A stretch of 64,000 nt of DNA, from assembly GCF_900108065.1 (NCBI RefSeq), contig NZ_FNVQ01000001.1:1984001-2048000 (forward strand), written 5' to 3'. Within the stretch, counting starts at the first letter, position 1; every line of letters starts with the position of its first letter. The translations under genes and the position numbers were made by a program. A model generated the notes under the pieces. The model saw only the letters and a list, made by a program, of their open reading frames with translations, was not told the DNA's origin and did no database searches. The DNA is from Marinobacterium lutimaris. GTDB lineage: Bacteria > Pseudomonadota > Gammaproteobacteria > Pseudomonadales > Balneatricaceae. Shown here piece after piece: positions 36,158 to 45,226 of this stretch.

Positions 36158-39100
36158 TCAGGATTGGTCGACCGAAAGGTTACCGTTATTGATTATACCC
36201 GCCAGTGCCTCTGCTTCGGTCGCGGCGGATCCGGGCGCTCCGGCCAGGGTATCGAACGAGGTGTTCTCCAGCACGATTCGCTGGTCGACCTCGCTGCCTG
36301 CACCGCCAGATCTTATGGCGATTTCCACGTTAGCACCGCTTTCCGTCATTTCAATGTAGTTATCCAACAGCGCCTGTACGCTCAAGGCTTCTACATCGCC
36401 GCTACCATCGAGTTCGTAAGACTCGCCATGCAGCAGGTCGCTGAGATCAAGCACATCGCCTTCATCGACATTGAAATCAACCACCCTGTCTTCGGGCACA
36501 AACTGACTATCAGCATCGCCATCCATCCAGCGGAAGGTATCCGCCCCGGAGCCACCAGATAGAATGTCACTCCCGCTGCCACCGATCAGGATATCGCCTC
36601 CCTCCTGGCCGTAGATGATATCGTTGCCAGCCCCGCCCTTGAGGATATCGTCACCACCCTCGCGACCGCTCTCCACAGCGAGCTCAGCGTGGTTGTCCCG
36701 GATATAGGCAAGGGTATCCGCCCTGCTCCAGGCAGGATCGATGCCCGCGCCATTCTCAAGTGCATTAAACACGTTAAAGCCCGAACCATCCGGCAGGTCG
36801 ATACCCTGACTTTGGGCAAGCAGGTCAGTATTGAGCGCGTCACCGAAGATAAGATCATCCCCCATTCCACCCTCAATCTGGTCAGCCCCCACTGCGTGAA
36901 GGTTGGTAACCGGAGCCAACCCCACAAGGGTTTCGCCCAGCGAAGTGACATCATCCAGCGGGATGTAATCGTCCGTCGCGACGATGTTCAACGCCTCCGC
37001 CGGAGCGCTGTCAGGATCGGTAATACGTACACCGATTGAGTAGACGGTGCCGAGTGACTTCAACAGATCCACTTCACTGACGTTATCGGCGCCATAAAAC
37101 GGCCAGAGCCCAGGGAAAGTGCCGGTAGCATGTTCCATGGCAAACAAGCCATGGTCATATATGGAATTACCATTGTTATCGAGAAACCGGTTGGGCCGTC
37201 CGTCCGATACAAACACAGTCTGGTTGATGGCATCACCATCGGCCTCTTTGAGCCACTCGTAGGCCTTCTCCAAGCCAGCCTCGTAGTTGGTATTGCCATC
37301 AGCCACCAGCACTTCGGCCACATACGCTTTCGCGGCGGCAACGCCGACGGCAGTCGACAGATCAAACGGCTCAGCATCGGTAGCGTAATTATCGAACGTC
37401 ACCAAACCCAGGGTCACCGTTCCGCCAGCGTACTTGCTCAGCGTATCGATATACGCCTCCACTGCAGCCTTGTATTCCACAAGCCCCGGATCATCATCAT
37501 CCATGCTGGCGGATACATCGAGTATCAGGGCGATATGGTAATCCTGAGGTTGATCCACCGAGGTCACGCCACCGACATCGCCGACGAGAATATCGTTGTC
37601 GCCACCGGACGTGTCCAAACTGTTGTCATCATTGTCACCAAAGAGATGCAGGTCTGGCAGATTTTCCTCAGACAGCGTGACCTCAATCTCGGCAGACCCT
37701 CCATTACCGTCTGTTGCCGTTACTGTAATCACATGCTGATTAGGCCCGGTCTCGAAATCATTGGCGAAGGATTTAGCCCCTGCCTCGGTCAAACTGATTT
37801 CCCCCGTTGCACTGTTGATGGCGAACAGATCGTTATCAAACGCATCGGTCTGATTTTCGCTGATGCTGTACGTCAACGTATCGCCATCTTCATCGCTGGC
37901 CGACACTGTGGTCAGTACCGCCATTGCGCCGCTGTTTTCTGAATAAGAGGCATCAAAGGAATCTTTATCGAACTCTGGATCAGTGTTGCTATCAATCACC
38001 GGAACGCTGGTTTTACCCGATGTAATCAGTCGCTCATATTCAGAGCCCCCTGAGGTTACCGCGACAATACTGTTTGCCAGCTCATCCTCGCTGCCAAGAT
38101 CGCCTGAGGTGTAGCTAACCGTCGTTGAACCGCTTGTTTCCCCTGCGAGTATGGTGATCGTCTCACCACTGGCCAGCTGAAACACCAGGTTCTGGTCCGG
38201 GTCGATCTCTCCAGGAGAGCCTGTGAGCCGTATGGTGTAGGTGATATCGCCCCCTTTATCCGAAATTTCATCGGTAGAGGTACTCAACGTGGCTGTTACG
38301 GGATCGATGGTGTCATTGACTTTGACCGTGGCGGTATCGCTGCTATCAAGAGCCTCGAAGTTACCGCCGCTAACGCTGCTGATAGCGACTTCGTAGCTTT
38401 CGCCATCCACGTAGACGTCATCGCCCTGAACGCTGAACGGCTCGGAGGTACCCGAGGTCTCACCCACGCCGATGGTGATCGTGGCGCCATTATCCAGGGT
38501 GATTACCAGCGGGCTTTCGGTCACTGGCGCTCCGAGAGTCGCCGTAATGCTGGCAGAACCGCTGCCTTCATTAACGGTGATATCGCTGAGGGTAATGACA
38601 GTCGTATCGATGGTGTCGTTAATGGTGACGGTAGCGGTATCGCTGCTATCCAAGGCCTCGAAGTTACCGCCGCTGACGCTGCTGATGCCGACTTCGTAGC
38701 TTTCGCCATCCACGTAGACGTCATCGCCCTGCACGCTGAACGGCTCGGAGGTGCCTGTGGTCTCGCCCACGCCGATGGTGATCGTGGCGCCGTTATCCAG
38801 GGTGATCACCAGCGGGCTTTCGGTCACCGCTGCCCCTAGAGTCGCCGTAATGCTGGCAGAACCGCTGCCTTCATTAACGGTGATATCGCCAAGAGTAATA
38901 ACGGTCATATCAATGGTGTCGTTAATGGTGACGGTAGCAGAATCGCTGCTATCCAGGGCCTCGAAGTTACCGCCACTGACGTTGCTGATGCCGACCTCGT
39001 AGCTCTCGCCATCGATATACGGATCATCGCCCTGAATGCTGAACGGCTCGGAGGTACCCGAGGTCTCGCCCAAGCCGATGGTGATCGTGGCGCCGTTATC

Positions 39101-42067
39101 CAGGGTGATCACCAGCGGGCTTTCGGTCACCGCCGCACCGAGAGTCGCCGTAATGCTGGCAGAACCGCTGCCTTCATTAACGGTGATATCGCCAAGGGTA
39201 ATGACAGTCGTATCAATGGTGTCGTTAATGGTGACGGTAGCAGAATCGCTGCTATCCAGGGTCTCGAAGTTACCGCCACTGACGTTGCTGATGCCGACCT
39301 CGTAGCTTTCACCATCCACGTAGACATCATCACCCTGGACGCTGAACGGCTCAGAGGTGCCTGTGGTCTCACCCACGCCGATGGTGATCGTGGCGCCGTT
39401 ATCCAGGGCGATGACCAATGGGGATTCAGTGACCGCTGCCCCCAGAGTCGCCGTAATGCTGGCAGAACCGCTGCCTTCATTAACGGTGATATCGCCAAGG
39501 GTAATGACAGTCGTATCGATGGTGTCGTTAATGGTGACGGTAGCGGTATCGCTGCTATCCAAGGCCTCGAAGTTACCGCCGCTGACGCTGCTGATAGCGA
39601 CTTCGTAGCTTTCGCCATCCACGTAGACATCATCGCCCTGCACGCTGAACGGCTCGGAGGTACCGGTGGTCTCGCCGACGCCGATGGTGATCGTGGCACC
39701 ATTATCCAGGGTAATCACCAGCGGGCTTTCGGTCACCGCTGCACCCAGAGTCGCTGTGATGCTGGCAGAACCGCTGCCTTCATTAACGGTGATATCGCTG
39801 AGGGTAATGACGGTCGTATCGATGGTGTCGTTAATGGTGACGGTGGCAGTATCGCTGCTATCCAGGGCCTCGAAGTTACCGCCGCTAACGCTGCTGATAG
39901 CGACTTCGTAGCTTTCGCCATCCACGTAGACATCATCACCCTGGACGCTGAACGGCTCAGAGGTGCCTTTGGTCTCACCCACGCCGATGGTGATCGTGGC
40001 GCCGTTATCCAGGGTGATGACCAATGGGGATTCAGTGACCGCTGCCCCCAGAGTCGCCGTAATGCTGGCAGAACCGCTGCCTTCATTAACGGTGATATCG
40101 CTGAGGGTAATGACAGTCGTATCGATGGTGTCGTTAATGGTGACGGTAGCGGTATCGCTGCTATCCAAGGCCTCGAAGTTACCGCCGCTAACGCTGCTGA
40201 TGCCGACTTCGTAGCTTTCGCCATCGATATACGGATCATCGCCCTGCACACTGAACGGCTCAGAGGTGCCGGTGGTCTCGCCCACGCCGATGGTGATCGT
40301 GGCGCCATTATCCAGGGTGATGACCAATGGGGATTCAGTGACAGCTGCCCCCAGAGTCGCCGTAATGCTGGCAGAACCGCTGCCTTCATTAACGGTGATA
40401 TCGCTGAGGCTAATGACAGTCGTATCGATGGTGTCGTTAATGGTGACGGTAGCGGTATCACTGCTATCCAAGGCCTCGAAGTTACCGCCACTGATGTTGC
40501 TGATGCCGACCTCGTAGCTCTCGCCATCGATATACGGATCATCGCCCTGCACACTGAACGGCTCAGAGGTGCCGGTGGTCTCGCCCACGCCGATGGTGAT
40601 TGTGGCACCATTATCCAGGGTGATCACCAGCGGGCTTTCGGTCACTGGCGCTCCGAGAGTCGCCGTAATGCTGGCAGAACCGCTGCCTTCATTGACGGTG
40701 ATATCGCCAAGAGCAATGAAAGTCGTATCGATGGTGTCGTTAATGGTGACGGTAGCGGTATCGCTGCTATCCAAGGCCTCGAAGTTACCGCCACTGATGT
40801 TGCTGATGCCGACTTCGTAGCTTTCACCATCCACGTAGACGTCATCGCCCTGCACGCTGAACGGCTCGGAGGTACCGGTAGTCTCGCCCACACCAATGGT
40901 GATCGTAGCGCCGTTATCCAGGGTGATGACCAATGGGGATTCAGTGACAGCCGCACCCAGAATCGCCGTAATGCTGGCGGAGCCGCTGCCTTCATTAACG
41001 GTGATATCGCCAAGGGTAATGACAGTCGTATCAATGGTGTCGTTAATGGTGACGGTAGCGGTATCGCTGCTATCCAGGGCCTCGAAGTTACCGCCGCTGA
41101 CGCTGCTGATGCCGACCTCGTAGCTTTCGCCATCGATATACGGATCATCACCCTGCACCTCAAATGGCGTAGATAGGCCGGTTGTAGATCCAACAGGAAT
41201 AGTAATTGTCGAGCCGTTATCCAGGGTAATAATCAGCGGAGTCCCGCTAACAGGCTCAGAAACGGTTGCTGAGATATAACCTGCTTCGGCTCCTTCGTTC
41301 AGCGTAAGATCACTGAGGAGTACCACGGCATCGAACAGAACAACAAGCTCTTCCCCTGCCGGCTGCTCAATGCTGAACCCAATCCCTGCTGTCTGATAAC
41401 CAGCGGAAGGGTCCACCTCACCTGCCGTCCTTGCCAAGACGACGAAATCAGCGCCCTCGTTACCGCCGGGTCCACCACCTGCGCCAGCGCCTGGTGCCCC
41501 GGCAGCGGTAGCCTCACCCACGGCTGTCGGATCCTGCCCCGCCAGAATTGCGGCCTGAATAGCATCAAGATCCCCAAAGCTTTCGGTATCAGCCACTGCA
41601 GCGCTGCTATCGAACTGGTCTGCCGGTGTGAAGGTATCTGACGAAGCCAACCAGCTCTGCCCGCCCTCAAGAGTAATCGACTCGCCCGTCACCATGGACA
41701 TTTCAATACGGCCATCTGGGCCGGTGCGCACCACCTCATCTGCGTAGATAGGATCGCCGGCAAGCAGCACCCGTTCTACGCCGCCAACACCAACCGCAAC
41801 CACTGAGCCGCTGACGAAACTTACCATCCCGGCGACATCTGCTTGATTGCCATTAGCGAAATCCGGCGCGAGCCAGGTTTCTCCTTCACCCAGCGAGAGG
41901 GTCTCACCATTGGTCAGGACCAGCTGAATACTGGCCCCCGCGGAAGTCCTCAGCTCTTCATTTGGGAAGATCGCATCACCAGCGCTTAATTCCCGTTCGC
42001 TTCCATCTACCGATACCGCAATCACGCTTCCATTCAAGGAAGCAACATTCCCTGTCAACCCGGCCAT
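36158..42067 (-). CDS. giant RTX adhesin 2 with vWA domain, LapA-like, LapG substrate
   Basis: 1969 aa, ATG 42067 with GAGGTG upstream. Two tandem retention modules (about 5-68 and 79-141: GSERELSAGDAIFPNEEL, GVERVLLAGDPIYADEVV) are followed by a TAAG site at 187-190. The stretch around SWLASSDTFTPADQFD and FGDLDAIQAAILAG is nearly identical to adhesin 1. Then come ten 101-aa Ig-like repeats (DNA 38300-41329), a beta-sandwich segment, a cadherin-like unit (YSENSGAMAVLTTVSASDED) and a von Willebrand A domain with MIDAS motif DVSAS (about 1510-1690). RTX nonapeptides (GGAGNDIIYGQEGGDILIGG) and a type I secretion C-terminus (NNGNLSVDQS) complete it. A vWA domain suggests protein-ligand binding. 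It is likely secreted by the same machinery as adhesin 1. Confidence 0.93.
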   Translation of the reverse strand: MAGLTGNVASLNGSVIAVSVDGSERELSAGDAIFPNEELRTSAGASIQLVLTNGETLSLGEGETWLAPDFANGNQADVAGMVSFVSGSVVAVGVGGVERVLLAGDPIYADEVVRTGPDGRIEMSMVTGESITLEGGQSWLASSDTFTPADQFDSSAAVADTESFGDLDAIQAAILAGQDPTAVGEATAAGAPGAGAGGGPGGNEGADFVVLARTAGEVDPSAGYQTAGIGFSIEQPAGEELVVLFDAVVLLSDLTLNEGAEAGYISATVSEPVSGTPLIITLDNGSTITIPVGSTTGLSTPFEVQGDDPYIDGESYEVGISSVSGGNFEALDSSDTATVTINDTIDTTVITLGDITVNEGSGSASITAILGAAVTESPLVITLDNGATITIGVGETTGTSEPFSVQGDDVYVDGESYEVGISNISGGNFEALDSSDTATVTINDTIDTTFIALGDITVNEGSGSASITATLGAPVTESPLVITLDNGATITIGVGETTGTSEPFSVQGDDPYIDGESYEVGISNISGGNFEALDSSDTATVTINDTIDTTVISLSDITVNEGSGSASITATLGAAVTESPLVITLDNGATITIGVGETTGTSEPFSVQGDDPYIDGESYEVGISSVSGGNFEALDSSDTATVTINDTIDTTVITLSDITVNEGSGSASITATLGAAVTESPLVITLDNGATITIGVGETKGTSEPFSVQGDDVYVDGESYEVAISSVSGGNFEALDSSDTATVTINDTIDTTVITLSDITVNEGSGSASITATLGAAVTESPLVITLDNGATITIGVGETTGTSEPFSVQGDDVYVDGESYEVAISSVSGGNFEALDSSDTATVTINDTIDTTVITLGDITVNEGSGSASITATLGAAVTESPLVIALDNGATITIGVGETTGTSEPFSVQGDDVYVDGESYEVGISNVSGGNFETLDSSDSATVTINDTIDTTVITLGDITVNEGSGSASITATLGAAVTESPLVITLDNGATITIGLGETSGTSEPFSIQGDDPYIDGESYEVGISNVSGGNFEALDSSDSATVTINDTIDMTVITLGDITVNEGSGSASITATLGAAVTESPLVITLDNGATITIGVGETTGTSEPFSVQGDDVYVDGESYEVGISSVSGGNFEALDSSDTATVTINDTIDTTVITLSDITVNEGSGSASITATLGAPVTESPLVITLDNGATITIGVGETSGTSEPFSVQGDDVYVDGESYEVAISSVSGGNFEALDSSDTATVKVNDTIDPVTATLSTSTDEISDKGGDITYTIRLTGSPGEIDPDQNLVFQLASGETITILAGETSGSTTVSYTSGDLGSEDELANSIVAVTSGGSEYERLITSGKTSVPVIDSNTDPEFDKDSFDASYSENSGAMAVLTTVSASDEDGDTLTYSISENQTDAFDNDLFAINSATGEISLTEAGAKSFANDFETGPNQHVITVTATDGNGGSAEIEVTLSEENLPDLHLFGDNDDNSLDTSGGDNDILVGDVGGVTSVDQPQDYHIALILDVSASMDDDDPGLVEYKAAVEAYIDTLSKYAGGTVTLGLVTFDNYATDAEPFDLSTAVGVAAAKAYVAEVLVADGNTNYEAGLEKAYEWLKEADGDAINQTVFVSDGRPNRFLDNNGNSIYDHGLFAMEHATGTFPGLWPFYGADNVSEVDLLKSLGTVYSIGVRITDPDSAPAEALNIVATDDYIPLDDVTSLGETLVGLAPVTNLHAVGADQIEGGMGDDLIFGDALNTDLLAQSQGIDLPDGSGFNVFNALENGAGIDPAWSRADTLAYIRDNHAELAVESGREGGDDILKGGAGNDIIYGQEGGDILIGGSGSDILSGGSGADTFRWMDGDADSQFVPEDRVVDFNVDEGDVLDLSDLLHGESYELDGSGDVEALSVQALLDNYIEMTESGANVEIAIRSGGAGSEVDQRIVLENTSFDTLAGAPGSAATEAEALAGIINNGNLSVDQS
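38300..41329 (-). repeat. ten tandem 303-bp repeats in adhesin 2
   Basis: Ten consecutive units of exactly 101 codons. Consensus landmarks are DITVNEGSGSASITATLG, TESPLVITLDNGATITIG, GTSEPFSVQGDD, YIDGESYEVGIS or YVDGESYEVAIS, and NFEALDSSDTATVTINDTID. The first unit (near 41329) is diverged in its first half; the other nine differ at only a few residues and are highly similar at DNA level. Exact periodicity and near identity point to recent expansion or gene conversion. Confidence 0.93.
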
Positions 42068-42373
42068 CTTGGCACCTCATCCAAATTGAGTTCGAAAGGC
42101 CCAGCGTCCTGCCGGGCTTGCTATGACCAGTAAAGCGCCTGAGGAAAATCGCACCACTGTCCTGTGGTACTAGGAGAAATTCCTAGCCGGGCGAACGCCC
42201 ATCGCTCGAACAGGCTATATAAGCGATAGCTAACCAGGGAGCCGACACGCTGAATTGGCCTAAGTCATTATTTGATCAGGAATTAACCACAAAAATTGGG
42301 TTAAAAAACTTTTCCGATTCCCGCTTGACTCACCCCGCCTCGGTCACTAATATACGCGCCTCGGTTGAGGTGT
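42068..42373. other. 306-nt region between adhesin 2 and the tRNA genes
   Basis: It holds no gene. The left part is the adhesin 2 leader: block A TTCGAAAGGCCCAGCGTCCT (42091-42110) and block B CCAGTAAAGC (42127-42136) with CTGTCCTGTGGTAC (42157-42170). A palindrome CTAGGAGAAATTCCTAG (42171-42187) follows. The right end carries the tRNA promoter. Confidence 0.6.
42325..42353 (+). promoter_or_regulatory. sigma-70 promoter of the tRNA-Asn/tRNA-Pro operon
   Basis: TTGACT (42325-42330), a 17-nt spacer and TAATAT (42348-42353), followed by a GC-rich discriminator (ACGCGCC) as usual for stable-RNA promoters under stringent control. The first tRNA begins 21 nt after the -10 element. Confidence 0.88.
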
Positions 42374-42449
42374 TCCTCGATAGCTCAGTTGGTAGAGCAG
42401 TAGACTGTTAATCTATTGGTCGCTGGTTCGAGTCCAGCTCGAGGAGCCA
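42374..42449 (+). tRNA. tRNA-Asn (anticodon GTT), copy 1
   Basis: 76 nt including encoded CCA. The acceptor stem TCCTCGA/TCGAGGA, D-arm AGCTCAGTTGGTAGAGC, anticodon loop CTGTTAA and T-arm CTGGTTCGAGTCCAG are all intact. Confidence 0.97.
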
Positions 42450-42519
42450 ACCGCCTTAATCGAAATTCGGGATATTCCTCGATAGCTCAGTTGGTAGAGC
42501 AGTAGACTGTTAATCTATT

Positions 42520-42650
<131 letters not shown>

Positions 42651-42711
42651 ACATCCTTCCCCTGAACCACCCCTTAGATTTAAGATTCCTCGTCCGGGTG
42701 GGTTACTCAGC

Positions 42712-43962
42712 ATGAACATCCTTGTTATCGGTTACGTTTGGCCTGAACCTGCGTCCAGTGCTGCTGGCTACCGCATGCTTGCCCTGCTTGATGCCTTTCG
42801 CGCCCAAAACTGGCAGGTCACCTTTGCCAGCCCCGCCGAGAAAAGTATCCATCGCACCGACCTGCCCGCGCGCGGCATCCGTGAAGTCAACATTGCGCTT
42901 AACTGCTCCAGTTTCGATGAGTTCATCTGCGACCTGAAGCCCGATCTGGTCATGTTTGACCGCTTCATGATGGAAGAGCAGTTCGGCTGGCGGGTAGAAA
43001 AGTGTTGCCCTCAGGCTATACGCCTGCTCGATACCGAAGATCTCTCCTGCCTGCGCCATGCCCGACACCAGGCCAGCAAGCAAAGTGGGCAGGTTGAACT
43101 GGATGTGCCTGCCGAGCTTCTTTATTCGGATCTCGCCAAGCGCGAAATCGCCGCTATCCTGCGCAGTGACCTGACACTGATGATTTCCGGAGCGGAGATC
43201 GAACTGCTCACGCAGACTTTCAACGTTGATCCTAACCTGCTGCTGAACAGCCCATTTATGCAGCAGCCGGTTTTACCGGCACAGCAACAACAGCTGCCTT
43301 CTTTTGGCCAGCGCCAGCATTTTATTGTGATCGGGAATTTTCGCCATGCCCCCAACTGGGATGCTGTACTCTGGTTGAAGCAGACGATCTGGCCTCGCAT
43401 CCGCGCTCGCCTGACTGAAGCAGAGCTGCACATCTACGGCGCCTACCCTCCTCCCAAGGCAACACAGCTTCACAGCCCCACACAGGGCTTTTTTATAAAA
43501 GGCTGGGCCGAAGACGTGAATCTTGTGATGCAGCAGGCACGGGTCAACCTGGCGCCCCTGCGTTTCGGCGCGGGCCTTAAGGGCAAGCTGGTCGACGCGC
43601 TTGCCTGCGGTACACCTTCAGTCACGACCTCTGTCGGCGCAGAGGGCATGGCCGCTGAGCAGCACTGGCCCCAGCCGGTCGAGGATAATGCCGAGCAGTT
43701 TGCAGACATGGCCGTAGCGCTTTATACCCAACCGGAACCCTGGCTGGAATACCAGCAACAAGGCTTTACACTGCACAACCTGCGCTTCGACTTTGCTCGC
43801 CATGCCGACGCGCTGATTGAGCGGATACTAAAGCTGAAGCGCGAACTGGATAGCCACCGGCTCGCCAACTTCACCGGCGCCATGCTCAGACACCACAGTA
43901 TGAAGAGCACGCAATACATGGCTCAGTGGATCGAAGCTAAAAATCGTAAAATAGATAGCTGA
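42712..43962 (+). CDS. glycosyltransferase (GT4/GT1-like) between tRNA repeats
   Basis: 416 aa from ATG 42712; the open frame extends upstream into tRNA-Pro, so the internal ATG is used. The N-terminal half begins NILVIGYVWPEPASSAAGYR, a glycosyltransferase-B-fold start. The C-terminal half has HFIVIGNFRHAPNWDAVLWL, FFIKGWAEDVNLVMQQARVNLAPLRFGAGLKGKLVDALACG (seen in parts: RVNLAPLRFGAGLKGKLV) and TPSVTTSVGAEGM, matching the nucleotide-sugar-binding region of GT4 enzymes. It stands alone, enclosed by a duplicated tRNA segment, next to the adhesin genes. Glycosylation of the adhesin or of surface polysaccharide is possible but not shown. Confidence 0.85.
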   Translation: MNILVIGYVWPEPASSAAGYRMLALLDAFRAQNWQVTFASPAEKSIHRTDLPARGIREVNIALNCSSFDEFICDLKPDLVMFDRFMMEEQFGWRVEKCCPQAIRLLDTEDLSCLRHARHQASKQSGQVELDVPAELLYSDLAKREIAAILRSDLTLMISGAEIELLTQTFNVDPNLLLNSPFMQQPVLPAQQQQLPSFGQRQHFIVIGNFRHAPNWDAVLWLKQTIWPRIRARLTEAELHIYGAYPPPKATQLHSPTQGFFIKGWAEDVNLVMQQARVNLAPLRFGAGLKGKLVDALACGTPSVTTSVGAEGMAAEQHWPQPVEDNAEQFADMAVALYTQPEPWLEYQQQGFTLHNLRFDFARHADALIERILKLKRELDSHRLANFTGAMLRHHSMKSTQYMAQWIEAKNRKIDS

Positions 43963-44179
43963 CTTTCAACCGCTCCACATCAGCAGAGCTGATGTCCTAC
44001 CTGATTGAAGCCGCCTTTGTCAGCATGACTCTTCGACAATGCTTGAACGTCAGTCCGTCGAGCCTGCGACCCACCGTCTGTGGATCGGTGATTATTCGAC
44101 ATTTACTTAAACGACTATAAATCTCTGATAAATTTCTTTATCATCAAGGCATTATCAGGGTGTTGCCAGGAATATCCAG

Positions 44180-44211
44180 GATCGCTGGCTCAAGTCCAGC
44201 TCAAGGAGCCA
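44180..44211 (+). pseudogene. tRNA-Asn 3' remnant
   Basis: Only the 3' portion (variable region, T-arm, acceptor strand and CCA) survives. It lacks the 5' acceptor strand, D-arm and anticodon, and carries base changes in the T-loop and acceptor, so it cannot be a working tRNA. Confidence 0.85.
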
Positions 44212-44227
44212 TCCTGAAATAGAAAGT

Positions 44228-44304
<77 letters not shown>

Positions 44305-44378
44305 TCTTCTTTACCCCCCCCCTTCCCCAGTGCACTACCAAGACAACGAAATCATCAGTTTTCCAGCCGTCTTACCGC

Positions 44379-44828
44379 TCATAGACCATACATCAGTATC
44401 AAGTGATTGACGCCATCCTCGCGCCGATAATCACATCGATCCATGTAGTGGCGGATCAGCTTGACGCCCAGACCACCCGGGCTGGCATCCTCCAGGGTCA
44501 TGGGAACGGGCTCCACCTCAAACTCCAAAGGATCAAAAGCCCGGCCATCATCTGTAATTTCCAGACACAGCTCCGCGCCGGTTCGCGTCAGTCGCAGACT
44601 GATAGAGTGCGACCGCTCGTCATCGAAAGCGTAATCGATGATATTGGTGACCGCCTCGTTCGCACTGAGGTCAAATTTGAACCGTACCGCAACCGGCACA
44701 TCCATCTCCGACAACACCTCCTCAAGCCAGTGACTCATGCGAGGGATTTCGGAATGCCGATTGGCGATCTGTAATGAACGCTCAGCTTCACGCGATAAAG
44801 ATAGGTCACTCAAGGCCGGATACCTCAA
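44379..44828 (-). CDS. RsbW-like anti-sigma/serine kinase, partner-switching module
   Basis: 149 aa, GHKL ATPase fold: N box DLSANEAVTNIIDYAF, G1 DDGRAFDP and G2 GGLGVKLI. Proteins of this family phosphorylate a STAS-domain antagonist on serine and bind an alternative sigma factor or other target. It overlaps the STAS gene by 4 nt. No sigma-factor gene is adjacent, so the output is unknown. Confidence 0.9.
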   Translation of the reverse strand: MRYPALSDLSLSREAERSLQIANRHSEIPRMSHWLEEVLSEMDVPVAVRFKFDLSANEAVTNIIDYAFDDERSHSISLRLTRTGAELCLEITDDGRAFDPLEFEVEPVPMTLEDASPGGLGVKLIRHYMDRCDYRREDGVNHLILMYGL

Positions 44829-45169
44829 TTGCCTGCTAACACCTTGCCCGCTTCGTCCAGATCCGCACAGATAGTGATCAGCTGATCAATACCTGAAACC
44901 TTTAATACGTCCAGAACCTCGGGCTGAGGCGACAGGATAATGTACTTCCCACCGCGGCGGCTGACCGCCTTGGCATTGATCAGCAGGGCCCGTATGCCGA
45001 TTGACGACATATACGGAACCGCCGACATATCTACGGCTACTCTTTCGTGGGGCTGGCCCGCCAGTTCAGCGAAACACTTTTCGATGCTTGCCACACCCTC
45101 TATATCCATTCGGCCGTCCAGGGAGATTCTGTAGATATCCCCTTCAAGCAGCTCTTCACGAATTTCCAT
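44825..45169 (-). CDS. STAS-domain anti-sigma factor antagonist
   Basis: 114 aa. The STAS domain covers nearly the whole protein (YRISLDGRMDIEGVASIEK, VAVDMSAVPYMSSIGIRALL). The SSIG serine is at the usual phosphorylation site of SpoIIAA/RsbV proteins. Its partners are the RsbW-like kinase downstream and the PP2C phosphatase upstream. The three genes form one minus-strand operon. Confidence 0.92.
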   Translation of the reverse strand: MEIREELLEGDIYRISLDGRMDIEGVASIEKCFAELAGQPHERVAVDMSAVPYMSSIGIRALLINAKAVSRRGGKYIILSPQPEVLDVLKVSGIDQLITICADLDEAGKVLAGN

Positions 45170-45226
45170 GCGTTATTGAACCTCGATAAAAATTTCTCTC
45201 TTGCTGTTGCCGCCAAGTAAAAGATC

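Noticed and set aside
38472-41123. Regularly spaced repeats suggestive of a CRISPR or satellite array
   Set aside because: The 303-bp units have no separate spacers and are fully coding in the adhesin 2 frame; no cas genes are present.
44180-44211. A third tRNA-Asn gene
   Set aside because: Only the 3' third is present, with changes in the T-arm and acceptor; listed as a remnant.
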